From DSYU01 sp963827605 (GTDB taxonomy: Bacteria; Chloroflexota; Anaerolineae; Anaerolineales; Anaerolineaceae): a stretch of DNA of 64,000 bases. Each line of letters opens with the position of its first letter. Within the stretch, counting starts at the first letter, position 1. This document shows positions 16,583 through 26,223 of the stretch, piece after piece. The translations under genes and the position numbers were made by a program. Under the pieces are notes generated by a model. That model had not been told where the DNA came from, did not search any database, and saw only the letters and a list, made by a program, of their open reading frames with translations. Location of the stretch: NCBI GenBank assembly GCA_963827605.1, contig CAWHBK010000001.1, forward strand, positions 806,001-870,000, in the 5' to 3' direction.

Positions 16583-19500
16583 TCAGGCATGATTCCCGGG
16601 TTCATCCGGCAGCAGTGGGCTGGTAATCTTCCAGGGGTTGGGCAGGTGGTGAATGCTGACCAGTCCCCCTTGTGGAGTACCCAGCGCCACGCGAACATTG
16701 GCATTGCTGTTGCCGCCCTCAGGCTGTAACACCCTGTCTGGGAAGGCTGCGTTGGAGATGGTGAAATTGTTCCGGTCGAGGGTACTGATGCTGTTCGAGG
16801 TGAACTTCCAACGCTGCAAGTTGGGGTTTTTGGCTGACGGTGCACTGCCATCGGTGGGGTATTTGACATCCTGCTTCACGCTCAGGTTGCTGCTCGCTGT
16901 CAGGTACAGGCTGCCGGTATGGGTGCGGATGTAGAAGAAGCCATTGCCCGCATCCTCAAAGCTGAACTGCTGGGCAGCCACTCCATTCTGCGCGTTATCC
17001 TGCACCAGTAACGCGCCTGGGCTGGTGGCAGCGTTTTGCACGGCTAACTGCTTTTGCGAAGCCTGGCACAGCAGGTTATAGGGGATGAAGGGCCGGAACG
17101 GTCCGGGGCGCGGCGCATCGGTGATGATGACCGATAGATCGTGAGCCTCGGCATAGCGTGGACCCATGTAAGGCGGGTTCTGGCTCAAGAAGCGCCGGGC
17201 GATGGTCTTAAGAATTGAGGTGTGGTCGAAGTACAGGCGGTGCCTCTGGTCGCTGATCGAGACATTGGGCAGCAGGTTGTTCAACACACCACCCGCGGGC
17301 TGGTTGGTATTACCGTTGCCTGTTCCAACCACGTTGCTATCGTGACCAAAGACGCTGCCGCCTCTCACCCAGGGGGAGATCACCAGGGTTGGCACGCGCA
17401 CGCCGTAAGTGCCGAGTGATTCAGGCGTCACCTTTGCCGCCGGTGGCGGCGCGACGTGGTCGTAAAAGCCGCCGTGCTCATCGTAGGTGATGATCAGCAG
17501 GGTCTTGTTCCACTTCGGGCTGGTGACCACCGCTTCCACAATCCGCTTCACAAACGCCTGCCCGGCCTGCACATCCGCGGGCGGGCCGTCGGCGGTAGCG
17601 CCGGGCGGCAGTTCGATATATGCCGGGTCAATGAAGGTCACGCTGGGCAAGGTGCCGGCCCGTGCCCGGGTGAAAAAGCCATTCAGCGGGTCGTCAATGG
17701 TGGCGATGTGCTCCGTATCGAAGGTGTAGTTGGCGAAGAAGCGCAGGAAGCAGTAGTGGCGCTCGAAATACATCCAGGAGACATTGTTGGCCGAGAGATG
17801 GTCAAAGATCGTGGGGGTGAACTGGGCCAGGATAGGACTGGAATTGCTGAATTCCCAGTAGCCATCCGGATCGATGTTCAACCGGCCGGTCAGCTCGTAG
17901 AAACGGTTGGGGAAAGTGGGGCCTGGGTGACTGGCAAACCAGCGGTGACCGATGGCAAAGTCACGGGCCAGCGCGTCGTACACCGGCACATTGACAGCGG
18001 TATGGTAGCCCATAATGCGACCAGGGCCCGCGGCAAGGCCGCGCCTTTCTTCGAAGCTCTGCACAAAACCGTCCATTTTGCCGTTGTTGATGGCCAGCGC
18101 CACTGGCTCATGATCGTGCGGCGGGTCGGGGGTGAAGATCGTTTCGCCCGGCTGAAAGGCAAACGATGGAAAAGGCGTTCCGTTCAAGACGTTGACCTCG
18201 TTCCCCTTCAGGCCGTCCACGTCCTTGCGCCCCATGCCGCCTTTCTTGGGCGGCAGGCTCAGGTAGCCCAGCATCGTATCGAACGAGCGGTTTTCCATGG
18301 TCAGGACGATTATGTGGTCAATCTTGGCCAGCGCACCGGGGGTGAAATCGACGCCCGCGGGCCAGTTCTGCGGGGAGATGAACTCGAAAACGCAATTCTC
18401 CCTGCTGTAGGTGATCTCCAGGTTGTCGCCGTTGATCACCGCGGAATGCACTTTGACGCCCGCGCCCCCTTCCGTGGACCCGCCCACCAGCCAGGAGGTT
18501 AAGGTCTCATTCAGGCGGTCGCGCCTGGTTTTCCCATCCAATGGGTCAATGGTATTAAGTTTATGGAAGATCGATAACCGCACATTCTTTTGAAAGGCCC
18601 CCTGAAAATCGGTCGCTTCATTCGTTGTATGAAGCCTGACCACCAGGAAGTTTTCAATCTCGTCTCCATCTTCAACCTTGTCATCATCAAACTTCGGCAC
18701 CCAGCTCAACACATCCATCGTGTGCTTTACCGGATCAACATCCAGCGTCAGGCCAATCCGGAGGAAGAACTCAGTGAAATCCATTTTTCCGCTGCCGCCG
18801 CGCAACTCGATTGCGCCGCCGGTTTCAAAGTCCACCCGGAAGGTAAGCGGAGTCTTCTTCGTGGTATCGACCGTGGCAGTCAGTTTCGCGCTGTTGACAT
18901 CAACCAGAAACAGGTTACCGATACCAATGAGGTGGGTGAGCTGGCCCAGGGAGGTGGGGCTGCTGCTGTAGCGTACGCCTTCCTGGAACCCGGGTGGTGA
19001 CAGAAACCCCGGCGCGGGCGGGTTCGCCACAATCGATTGCAGATCGAAATAACTCTCCCGGAAAGTTGGTTCGAAATTTCCGGTATGATCCAGGCGGATC
19101 TTCCACAAGGGAGTCTCGGTCCGCTGGTTGATCAACTCGTCCAGTTTCTTTTGCAAGTAACCGAGCGAAATCACCTTGGTTTTTAGGCGATGGTCATCGA
19201 CCGAAGGTTGGGGTTTTTCGGCTGGCGTTACCCGGGGGAAGTGGCTGCCCGAATAGACGCCCATATGTTTCCGGTTGTTCTCGTCCAAAATGACTCCACC
19301 GGTCCCAGAGGAGAAGCTCATGCCGTTGCTGAAAGTATAAGTGGCTCGATAATCGAAAATCCAGGTATCCCTGGTAATGATCCCCTCCCCTGGAACAATG
19401 CTGATGAACACCACCGGCAGCACGATATCCCGCAGAAAGATTGAATTGGAGGCCAGCGGTAGATCACTGGCTGAAAAGACCACTTTATGGAGTGAATCCT

Positions 19501-20179
19501 CTTCAAACGCCACGCCATCGAACAGGCCCTGAGCAACGGCAATATTCTTGAAGGTGGTTTCATTCAGCCGGTCGGCAATTTGGATGTTCACCTTTGTATC
19601 ATCGTTTTTATTATCCTTGCGGGTTAAGAATGCCAGCTCCACCTTTTGCAAAACCGCGTTGGTTTGCGGTTTGGGACGCGGTGGCTGTGGATTGAACGGG
19701 TTCTCCCCACAGATGCCGGAATAGTTGTGGTTGTCTTGATCCAGGATGATGCCGGTTATATCGTTGGCTTTAGAGTCGAAGGAGAAGCATTTTCCATCCT
19801 CAAAAAGGAATTCAGCGGTGTAATCGAAGATCCAACGGTCGTCCCCATCCGTCAGGATGTGGATATCGATCACCGGCAGGACGACTTCTTCCAACGGGAT
19901 AGGCGCCGGTCGCAGCGGGATTTCAAAAGTATGCGAAGAGGGGTCCTTGAACTCCTCGCCTGGAGCCAGCGAGTCGCAGTAGGCCAGGAATGGGTTTTTC
20001 TCCCACATGATATTCTTGTGGGCCTCATAAGACAGCAGGTTCTCGATGAAACTGGCCGTACCCATCGGCGTGGAAGTGTCGCTGCTGCGGTTCTTCACAA
20101 AAACGTGCACGACCGTATCATCATTTTTGTTGTCATCGTGCGTGTTGAACGTAATCGATACGCTCTGCAGATTTGCCAT
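16583..20179 (-). CDS. Very large phosphoesterase (phospholipase C/acid phosphatase family) with duplicated N-terminal modules and a lectin-like tail
   Basis: A 1198-residue protein. Residues 1-150 and 165-310 are two copies of one module: both contain a T/F-N-T/R-x-D-N-KNDDT motif (FNTHDDNKNDDTVVHVFV and FLTRKDNKNDDTKVNIQI), both have WIFDY, and both end with a GI-LD-NN motif. About 330-610 is a separate beta-rich region. The phosphoesterase domain (PF04185) starts near 620: HIIVLTMENRSFDTMLGYLS, SHPGPTFPNRFYELTGRL, LLIITYDEHGGFYDHVAPPP (about 900), and VRVPTLVISPWVRGG. About 1060-1185 is a ricin-B-like domain (AQQFSFEDAGNGFFYIRTHT, QRWKFTS). The metal-binding residues of the family are present. 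I chose the ATG at 20179 (GGAGAAATAAA upstream). No signal peptide is visible, whereas relatives are usually secreted. Confidence 0.82.
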   Translation of the reverse strand: MANLQSVSITFNTHDDNKNDDTVVHVFVKNRSSDTSTPMGTASFIENLLSYEAHKNIMWEKNPFLAYCDSLAPGEEFKDPSSHTFEIPLRPAPIPLEEVVLPVIDIHILTDGDDRWIFDYTAEFLFEDGKCFSFDSKANDITGIILDQDNHNYSGICGENPFNPQPPRPKPQTNAVLQKVELAFLTRKDNKNDDTKVNIQIADRLNETTFKNIAVAQGLFDGVAFEEDSLHKVVFSASDLPLASNSIFLRDIVLPVVFISIVPGEGIITRDTWIFDYRATYTFSNGMSFSSGTGGVILDENNRKHMGVYSGSHFPRVTPAEKPQPSVDDHRLKTKVISLGYLQKKLDELINQRTETPLWKIRLDHTGNFEPTFRESYFDLQSIVANPPAPGFLSPPGFQEGVRYSSSPTSLGQLTHLIGIGNLFLVDVNSAKLTATVDTTKKTPLTFRVDFETGGAIELRGGSGKMDFTEFFLRIGLTLDVDPVKHTMDVLSWVPKFDDDKVEDGDEIENFLVVRLHTTNEATDFQGAFQKNVRLSIFHKLNTIDPLDGKTRRDRLNETLTSWLVGGSTEGGAGVKVHSAVINGDNLEITYSRENCVFEFISPQNWPAGVDFTPGALAKIDHIIVLTMENRSFDTMLGYLSLPPKKGGMGRKDVDGLKGNEVNVLNGTPFPSFAFQPGETIFTPDPPHDHEPVALAINNGKMDGFVQSFEERRGLAAGPGRIMGYHTAVNVPVYDALARDFAIGHRWFASHPGPTFPNRFYELTGRLNIDPDGYWEFSNSSPILAQFTPTIFDHLSANNVSWMYFERHYCFLRFFANYTFDTEHIATIDDPLNGFFTRARAGTLPSVTFIDPAYIELPPGATADGPPADVQAGQAFVKRIVEAVVTSPKWNKTLLIITYDEHGGFYDHVAPPPAAKVTPESLGTYGVRVPTLVISPWVRGGSVFGHDSNVVGTGNGNTNQPAGGVLNNLLPNVSISDQRHRLYFDHTSILKTIARRFLSQNPPYMGPRYAEAHDLSVIITDAPRPGPFRPFIPYNLLCQASQKQLAVQNAATSPGALLVQDNAQNGVAAQQFSFEDAGNGFFYIRTHTGSLYLTASSNLSVKQDVKYPTDGSAPSAKNPNLQRWKFTSNSISTLDRNNFTISNAAFPDRVLQPEGGNSNANVRVALGTPQGGLVSIHHLPNPWKITSPLLPDEPGNHA

Positions 20180-20284
20180 TTTATTTCTCCGTTCGATCGT
20201 TGTGGCCGGCAACGAGTCTCAAAACAGGCCAATATCCAGGTTTGTGTTGATGGTTACACTTTAACGGTTATGGATTTGCGAAAA

Positions 20285-20348
20285 TTGACATCTTTTGCCA
20301 AAATACCATATAAATGGTTGCATATTATTGACAAAACAACTCTATAAT
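20285..20348 (+). promoter_or_regulatory. Promoter elements of the XRE/NB-ARC regulator
   Basis: TTGACA (20285-20290) and TATAAA (20309-20314) are 18 bases apart. A second, perfect -10 box TATAAT lies at 20343-20348, nine bases before the ATG at 20358. If the second box is used, the mRNA starts within about three bases of the start codon. There is no Shine-Dalgarno sequence, which fits leaderless initiation. The divergent phosphoesterase gene starts 178 bases away, so the region serves both. Confidence 0.5.
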
Positions 20349-20357
20349 AGGTACATA

Positions 20358-23214
20358 ATGGCAGACACCTTTCAGGTTCTGAACGCTTTTGATACGCTGG
20401 GTGATTTGCTCAGGTATTTCCGCCGGCGGGCCCAGTTAAGCCAGGCCGGGCTGTCCGTTGCAGTTGGCTACAGCGTTTCGCAAATCAGCCGGATCGAGAG
20501 CAACCAGCGCAGCATGGACCGCACCAGCCTGCTGTCGCTGTTTGTGCCAGCACTGCACCTGGAGAACGAACCCGAGGCTGTCCGCCGGCTGTTGGAACTG
20601 GCCGCCCGCCCGCTGGAAAGCGCCAAAGCCCGGCACCCCGAAGCAGCCGGGACGATGGTCTCGTCACGTTCCACAAGCAAATCTTCCGGACGGCAGCCAT
20701 CAGGTCAGCAGGGAACCATCCAGACGGCCCTGGCCGCTCCGCGGAACAACCTGCCCGCCCAGGTGACCCCATTAATCGGCCGCGAAGGCGCGGTTGATGA
20801 AGTGGTAGAACTGCTCAGCAAGCCCAACTGCCACCTGCTGACACTCACCGGGCAGGGCGGGATTGGCAAAACCCGGCTGGCGCTCCAGGCGGCGGCCCAA
20901 ATCGCGGAACATGCCCCGGAAACGCACCCCGTTCCCGATGGTGTTTTCTTTTACGAGCTGCACGGGACAGAAGAACCGACCTTCTTGGCCCAGGCGTTCA
21001 TCGACGCCATTGGCCTGCGCATCTCCGGCGCGGATGACCCGCGAAAACGGCTGGTTCAGCTTTTGCAGGCACAAAAAATGCTCCTGGTGATGGATAATTT
21101 TGAAGAAATCCTACAATGCTCGCCAGATGCCGCTCAATCCGCGCTCAATCTGCTGGTCGATATCGTCAAACAAGCCCCGCAGGTCAAACTGCTGGTCGTT
21201 TCGCGGGTGGTGCTCAACTTGAGCGAAGAGTGGGTCTACCCGGTCAAGGGATTGTCTTATCCCCACGTTATTCGTGGTGCTGCCAGTAATGCTGCACCTG
21301 GCGAGGCCAGCACCCGCGTCCCTACCCAAGAAGATCTCAGCCGGTACGCAGCCGTGCGGCTCTTTATTGAGCGAGCCAGGCACGTACAACCGGTTTTTTC
21401 GGTTGAAGACGAGATGATAGGCATCATCCAGATCTGCCAGGCGGTCGAGGGGCTGCCGCTGGCGCTGGAGATGGCTGCCGTATGGACCAAAATGATGAGC
21501 TGCGCCGCCATCGCCGCTGAGATCCAGCGCAACCTGACCTTTTTGGAAACCCGCTATAAGGACATCCCGGTACGCCACCGCAATGTACTGGCGGTGATCA
21601 ACCAGTCCTGGCAGGCGCTCAGCCCGGAGGAACGCCAGGTGTATGCCCGGCTGTCGGTGTTCAAAGGCGGGTTCACCCGCCATGCAGCGGAGCAGGTCGC
21701 CGGGGCGAACTTATCCATCCTTTCGGCACTGGTAGACCAATCACTGCTGCGCTGGGAGCCTGGTGACCACTACCAGATCCACGAGCTTTTGCGCCAGTTT
21801 GCCCAGGACCAGCTGCAAGCTGACCCGGAAGCTGCATACCAGAACTCTCCAGCGGCACAGTCTGTATTATGCCGACTTTTTGGCCCGCTACAGCGCCGAG
21901 ATTACCGGCCCCTACCAGCAGGAGGTACTGCAAAGTATCACAGCGGAACTCCAGAATATCCGCGAGGCCTGGCGGCGGGCAATCGAGGATATGAACCTGC
22001 TTGCACTGCAAAAAGCAGCCCATACCTATTATCTATTTTGCGACTTCACCAGCCGCTACCGCGATGGCGCGGAGGCTTTCGAGCAGGCTATAACCCGTAT
22101 CGTGGAAAGCGGAAACATTGGTCCGCATTCCGCCGGGGTGATGGCCTTACTGAAAACGCTGCTGGGCTATCACCACATCCGCCTGGGCAGGTATGATGCG
22201 GCCAAACAGGCTTACCAGTCGGCCCAAACGCTGCTGCAAACCTACCGGCTGGACGTCAAGCCAGGCTTTGGCACCGACCCTTTCAACGGAATGGGTCTGC
22301 TGGCGCTGGTGAACGGTGATTATGCCGGCTCGATCGCCTATGCCGAGTCCGCGCGTGATGCCAGCCTGGCCCACCATGATCCGCTGAACCTGCAAATTGC
22401 CTGTTACGTGCTGGCCAATGCCGCCCTTTCAACCGGCGATTATCCCCAGGCGTTGATCTACACGCAGCAGGGTTTGAACTCGACAGAGGTCACTGGCAAC
22501 CGCTGGATGGAAGCGCACCTGCTGGGCGTGCAAGGGCAGATTGCTCAGGCCCAACGCCAGTACGCCCTTGCGCAGCGTAAATACCAGGAGAGCTGCCAGA
22601 TCAAGAAGGAACTCATCGATCTGGAGGGCGAAGCGAATTCGCTCAACCACATGGCCGCAATTGCCTTGCTGCAAGGCAATTTCCTGGAAGGGCACCAAAT
22701 TTATATGAAGAGCCTTGATATTTTCCTGCATATCTACGACCCCGGCGGGTTGGGCAGCACCTACCTGGGATTGGGCAATTCGGCACTGGCGCGAGGAGAT
22801 TTTCCAGTCGCTGGGCAATACTTTCGCCAGGGACTGCAAATCGCCATCCAGATCCACTGGCTGCCGCTGATCATTGCGCTCTTAACGGGGGTCAGCGAGC
22901 TGCTGCTGTGGGCAGAGCGCGCCGAACAGAGCGCCACCCTGCTTCACCAAATCCTGGCGCATCCCGCCATCAGCCAGGACGCCCGCCTGCACGCCCGGCA
23001 AATTCTGGATCGCGTGCTGGATCAGGTCGGTCCAACCACCGCGGCTCAACCGGCAGCTTACACCGGCGACGATCTCTTGAAAACCTCACACACAGTTCTG
23101 GTTGAGCTGGCCCACCTTACATTCCCCACTTCCCCCGGTCAAAACCACCCGGCGAGTGAAAACGCATCCACTGACAAGGGCCTGCTCGACCCACTGACGG
23201 CCCGCGAGATTTGA
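20358..23214 (+). CDS. XRE-type HTH / NB-ARC ATPase / TPR regulator with remnant LuxR end, frameshifted
   Basis: About 952 residues. Residues 12-70 are an XRE-type helix-turn-helix (RRRAQLSQAGLSVAVGYSVS, QISRIESNQRSMDRT). After a low-complexity linker, LIGREGAVDEVVELL opens a STAND/NB-ARC ATPase with Walker A LTGQGGIGKTRLALQ (about 165), Walker B KMLLVMDNFEEIL and LPLALEMAAVW. The frame breaks near 21850 (after ADPEAAYQ) and resumes with RHSLYYADFLARY and TPR-like repeats to about 900. The last residues are DPLTAREI, the opening of a LuxR-type DNA-binding domain, then a stop. STAND proteins act as ATP-switched signal hubs. The start at 20358 coincides with an adjacent -10 box. The target genes are unknown; the divergent phosphoesterase is the nearest candidate. 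Confidence 0.8.
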
Positions 23215-23230
23215 AGCTTGCGCCTGCCGC

Positions 23231-24175
23231 TCATTTCGCCAGCTGCAGGTCTCCCCACGTGGTGGGATCGCCCGGGTAGCGGGCAGGAAGGTTAGAGACC
23301 ATGGACTGCTGGACACTGCCTTCAATGTCATCATTGTCGCTGACCGAGATGGCAAAGCCGTAATGCTTGCCTGCAACCGGTTTCATCTCCAAAACAGTCC
23401 AGGGGATGGCTGCCTCGACGCGGTAAATGCCGCTCTCCTGGCGCGCCTCGACCTGTATGGTTTTCTGCTCCCCCCCGAGATAATTCGGGGTCCACAGGTA
23501 AGCCTCCTGTTCGGTGCCGGGGCGCGGACGGCCCGGCGATAACCCTAACTGGAAGTCGTCATCGCTGAGTTTGGCGGATTCGTAATCATCCATGAGCTGG
23601 GTATCCAGCAGCAGTTCGAGGCTGTCGCCGTTATAGAGGTTGGCGCCGTGCGTACTCTGGACGTATTGGTCATCGCGGACTTTTATTGCCAGGTAGAGAT
23701 ATTTATCATCCCAGCCAAGATGGAAGGAAGACGAAAGATCCTCCGCGCCAGTCCATTTATTACTGCCCCACACGACGGTATTTGCCGGGTATTCATCGGT
23801 CAGTCCCTTCCACTCGCCCCAGTCGCCATCGATACTCGGTGGGGTGGAGAGATAGCGGGCGATCACTGGCGAGATCGGGCGAAGTTTGGGAGTGGACGTT
23901 AGCAACACGGGCAAAGTCGGCGGCCGCGTCGGCGTGCGGGTCGGGGTTCGGGTAGGCGCAGGGCTGCTGGTGATGGTCGCGGTGGGGCTGGGCAGCGGCG
24001 TTGCGCTGGCAAAGGCTGTGGCGGTAGCAGTCGGGAAGGGGGGGAGCGAAGTCAGGGTATAGATTGGCCCGGGGAGCTGGGAGTCAGCGCCGTTCTGACC
24101 AGGCAAAGGGCTGCGGCAGGCCAGTTGGGTGACCAGGAGAAGGAAGATGACCAGCAGTGCGCGTGTTTTGTTCAT
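23231..24175 (-). CDS. Lipoprotein with CBM9-like carbohydrate-binding domain
   Basis: A 314-residue protein. The signal KTRALLVIFLLLVTQLACRS contains a lipobox (TQLAC). Residues 25-100 are a Thr/Pro/Ala linker (TRTPTRTPTRPPT). About 108-314 resembles a family 9 carbohydrate-binding-like domain: PPSIDGDWGEWKGL, FHLGWDDKYLYLAIKVRDDQ, NGDSLELLLDTQL, YRVEAAIPWTVL and KHYGFAISVSDND, in the expected order. It would sit on the outer membrane face and bind a sugar polymer or surface glycan. It is convergent with the regulator gene (stop 16 bases apart). No ribosome binding site is clear at 24175. Confidence 0.75.
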   Translation of the reverse strand: MNKTRALLVIFLLLVTQLACRSPLPGQNGADSQLPGPIYTLTSLPPFPTATATAFASATPLPSPTATITSSPAPTRTPTRTPTRPPTLPVLLTSTPKLRPISPVIARYLSTPPSIDGDWGEWKGLTDEYPANTVVWGSNKWTGAEDLSSSFHLGWDDKYLYLAIKVRDDQYVQSTHGANLYNGDSLELLLDTQLMDDYESAKLSDDDFQLGLSPGRPRPGTEQEAYLWTPNYLGGEQKTIQVEARQESGIYRVEAAIPWTVLEMKPVAGKHYGFAISVSDNDDIEGSVQQSMVSNLPARYPGDPTTWGDLQLAK

Positions 24176-24302
24176 TTGCGGAAACCGGTTCGAGGGAATA
24201 AAAATGGTGGCGAGATATCAGGCGAACTTCCCAGTCTCTCTCACCGTAAATGGGAACATCTCCCAACGGACGGACAGGGGGCGAACATGGGCTGGCAGCC
24301 CT

Positions 24303-25122
24303 TTATTCAAACATCCCGTTCAGCTGCGCCATCTCTTCCGCGCTCAACACCAGATCCCCCGCCGCCAGGTTCTCCGCCTGGTGCTGCGGGTTGAACGACA
24401 TGGGGATGGTGATCACGCACGGCTGCGTGGTCAGCCAGGCCAGCGCGATTTGATACGTTGTCACGCCCCGCGCCTGGGCAATCGCTTTTAACCTTATTGC
24501 CCTGGGTGAAGCGGTGTTTCACCGGGGTGTAGGCGGTCAGCAGGATATCGTTCTCCTGGCAGTATGCCAGCACGCCGTTCTGCACATATTTCCGGTCCGG
24601 AATGCAGTAGGGAACCTGGTCGGTCAGCAGCGGCGTTTCCGAGAGCGCGGCAGCCTGTTTGAGCAGCTTCAGATTGAAATTGCTCACCCCCAGGCGGCGC
24701 ACCTTGCCCTCCCGCACCAATTGATTGAGCGCCCGGAAGGTCTCCGCCAGGTTCATGCCCATCTGCGGCCAGTGGATCAGATACAGGTCCAGGTACGCCA
24801 TCCCCAGCCGGCGCAGGCTGTCCGCGCAGCAGCGCAGCACATCGTCATAGCGCAGGTGATCCGGTTCCACCTTAGAAGTGATAAACAGGCTCTCCCGCGG
24901 CACGCCCATTCCCCGCATGGCCCTGCCAAGCAGTTCCTCCGAGTGCCCGGCGGCATAGTTCTCGGCTGTGTCAAAGTGGGTATAGCCCAGCTCCAGCGCA
25001 GAACGAAGCGCCAGCAGCGACTTTTCATCCTCGGATGGATCGGCGCTGCCCCGCCCGCCAATCGTCCAGGTCCCAAAGCCGATCTTGGGAATTTGCAGGT
25101 TGTGAATATTTTCGTAGCGCAT
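24303..25122 (-). CDS. Aldo/keto reductase, frameshifted
   Basis: About 272 residues. NAD(P)H-dependent reduction of carbonyls in the cytoplasm. The catalytic tetrad is visible: Asp and Tyr in YTHFDTAENYAAGHSEELLG, Lys in LFITSKVEPDHLRYDD, His in LYLIHWPQMG. GKVRRLGVSNFNLKLL follows. The frame breaks near 24490, after FTQGNKV. The other frame then gives AIAQARGVTTYQIALAWLTT, VITIPMS and the stop at 24303-24305, the normal C-terminal part of the family. I prefer the ATG at 25122 because the 10 residues before it overlap a perfect TATAAT box. The substrate is unknown. Confidence 0.83.
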
Positions 25123-25128
25123 ATAGAA

Positions 25129-25134
25129 ATTATA
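25129..25134 (-). promoter_or_regulatory. -10 box (TATAAT) adjacent to the aldo/keto reductase start
   Basis: On the minus strand TATAAT ends six bases before the ATG at 25122, the third gene in the window with this layout. There is no Shine-Dalgarno sequence, so a leaderless message is likely. A clear -35 box is not visible at the best spacing. Confidence 0.45.
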
Positions 25135-25277
25135 GCATCGGGAACATTTCATGTTACAAGGTTTCTATACTTCGAATCCCCGTTCCGGTATATACTTTTC
25201 CCATACCATCTTTCGCATCGTTTATCATTGCGCTCCCATCCGTGACGCGCCAATACTGGTAAAAAGGACCTCTCCCC

Positions 25278-25979
25278 ATGCCCCGCGAAACCCCCGCCGC
25301 CTACCGTATCACCGACCTGTCCGCCTCCGACCGCCCGCGCGAGCGCCTGGCCGAGCTTGGCCCGCAGGCCCTCTCCAACGCTGAATTGATCGCCATCCTC
25401 CTGCGCGTGGGCGTGCAGGGCGAGAACTCCGTCCAGATGGGCCAGCGCCTGCTGCAGGAGTTTGGCAACCTCAACGGGCTGCACCGCGCTTCGGTGCTCG
25501 AAATCTCCAAAGCCCATGGCATGGGCCTCGCCAAAGCCGCCCAAATCAAAGCCGCCATCGAGCTGGGCGTGCGCCTGCGCCTGGAAGCGCCCGACGAGCG
25601 CCCCACCATCCAATCCCCCGCTGATGCCGCCGCGCTGGTGCAGTACGAGATGTCCGCCCTGCCCCAGGAACACCTGCGCGTGATCAACCTCGACACGCGC
25701 AACCGGGTGATCAACATCGAGAAGCTGTACGTCGGCTCGCTGAATGCCTCCACCGTGCGCGTCGGCGAGCTGTTCAAGCCCGCCATCCAGCGCGCCGCCG
25801 CCGCCATCATCGTTCTCCACAACCACCCCTCCGGCGACCCCACCCCCAGCCCCGAAGACGTAGCCCTCACCCGCGCCATCGTCCAGGCGGGCAAGCTTCT
25901 GGATATCGAGGTGTTGGATCACCTGGTCATCGGCCAGGGCAAGTGGGTCAGTTTGAAGGAGCGCGGCCTGGGGTTTTGA
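25278..25979 (+). CDS. radC: RadC family JAB-domain protein
   Basis: A 233-residue protein, complete and of usual length. Residues 1-75 form the helix-hairpin-helix-containing UPF0758 N-terminus (RPRERLAELGPQALSNAELI). About 105-233 is the JAB1/MPN-type metalloprotein domain, with the JAMM zinc ligands in VLHNHPSGDPTPSPED and the upstream Glu in VGELFKPAI. RadC proteins were named for a supposed DNA-repair role, but their biochemical activity remains unsettled. The start has AAGGA nine bases upstream. It is monocistronic. Confidence 0.93.
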   Translation: MPRETPAAYRITDLSASDRPRERLAELGPQALSNAELIAILLRVGVQGENSVQMGQRLLQEFGNLNGLHRASVLEISKAHGMGLAKAAQIKAAIELGVRLRLEAPDERPTIQSPADAAALVQYEMSALPQEHLRVINLDTRNRVINIEKLYVGSLNASTVRVGELFKPAIQRAAAAIIVLHNHPSGDPTPSPEDVALTRAIVQAGKLLDIEVLDHLVIGQGKWVSLKERGLGF

Positions 25980-26223
25980 TCGAAAAAACACAGGCCGCTT
26001 CGCCACACTTCATTATGCGTGCCTTGCATAATTGAAGACAATGAATACACTTTCGCTTCTTTACATCGCTGGCAGCCTGAGTAAAATATAGTAGATAAAT
26101 TATTTGAAATTCCTATTTCATTAGTTTGTTTTGCATTGGAAATAGGGGGAAACAGCCCGGGCTGGGCTCATGCACTGCGCTTCGCGCACCCGATCCAACG
26201 GTAAGACCATCAAGGAGATCTCC

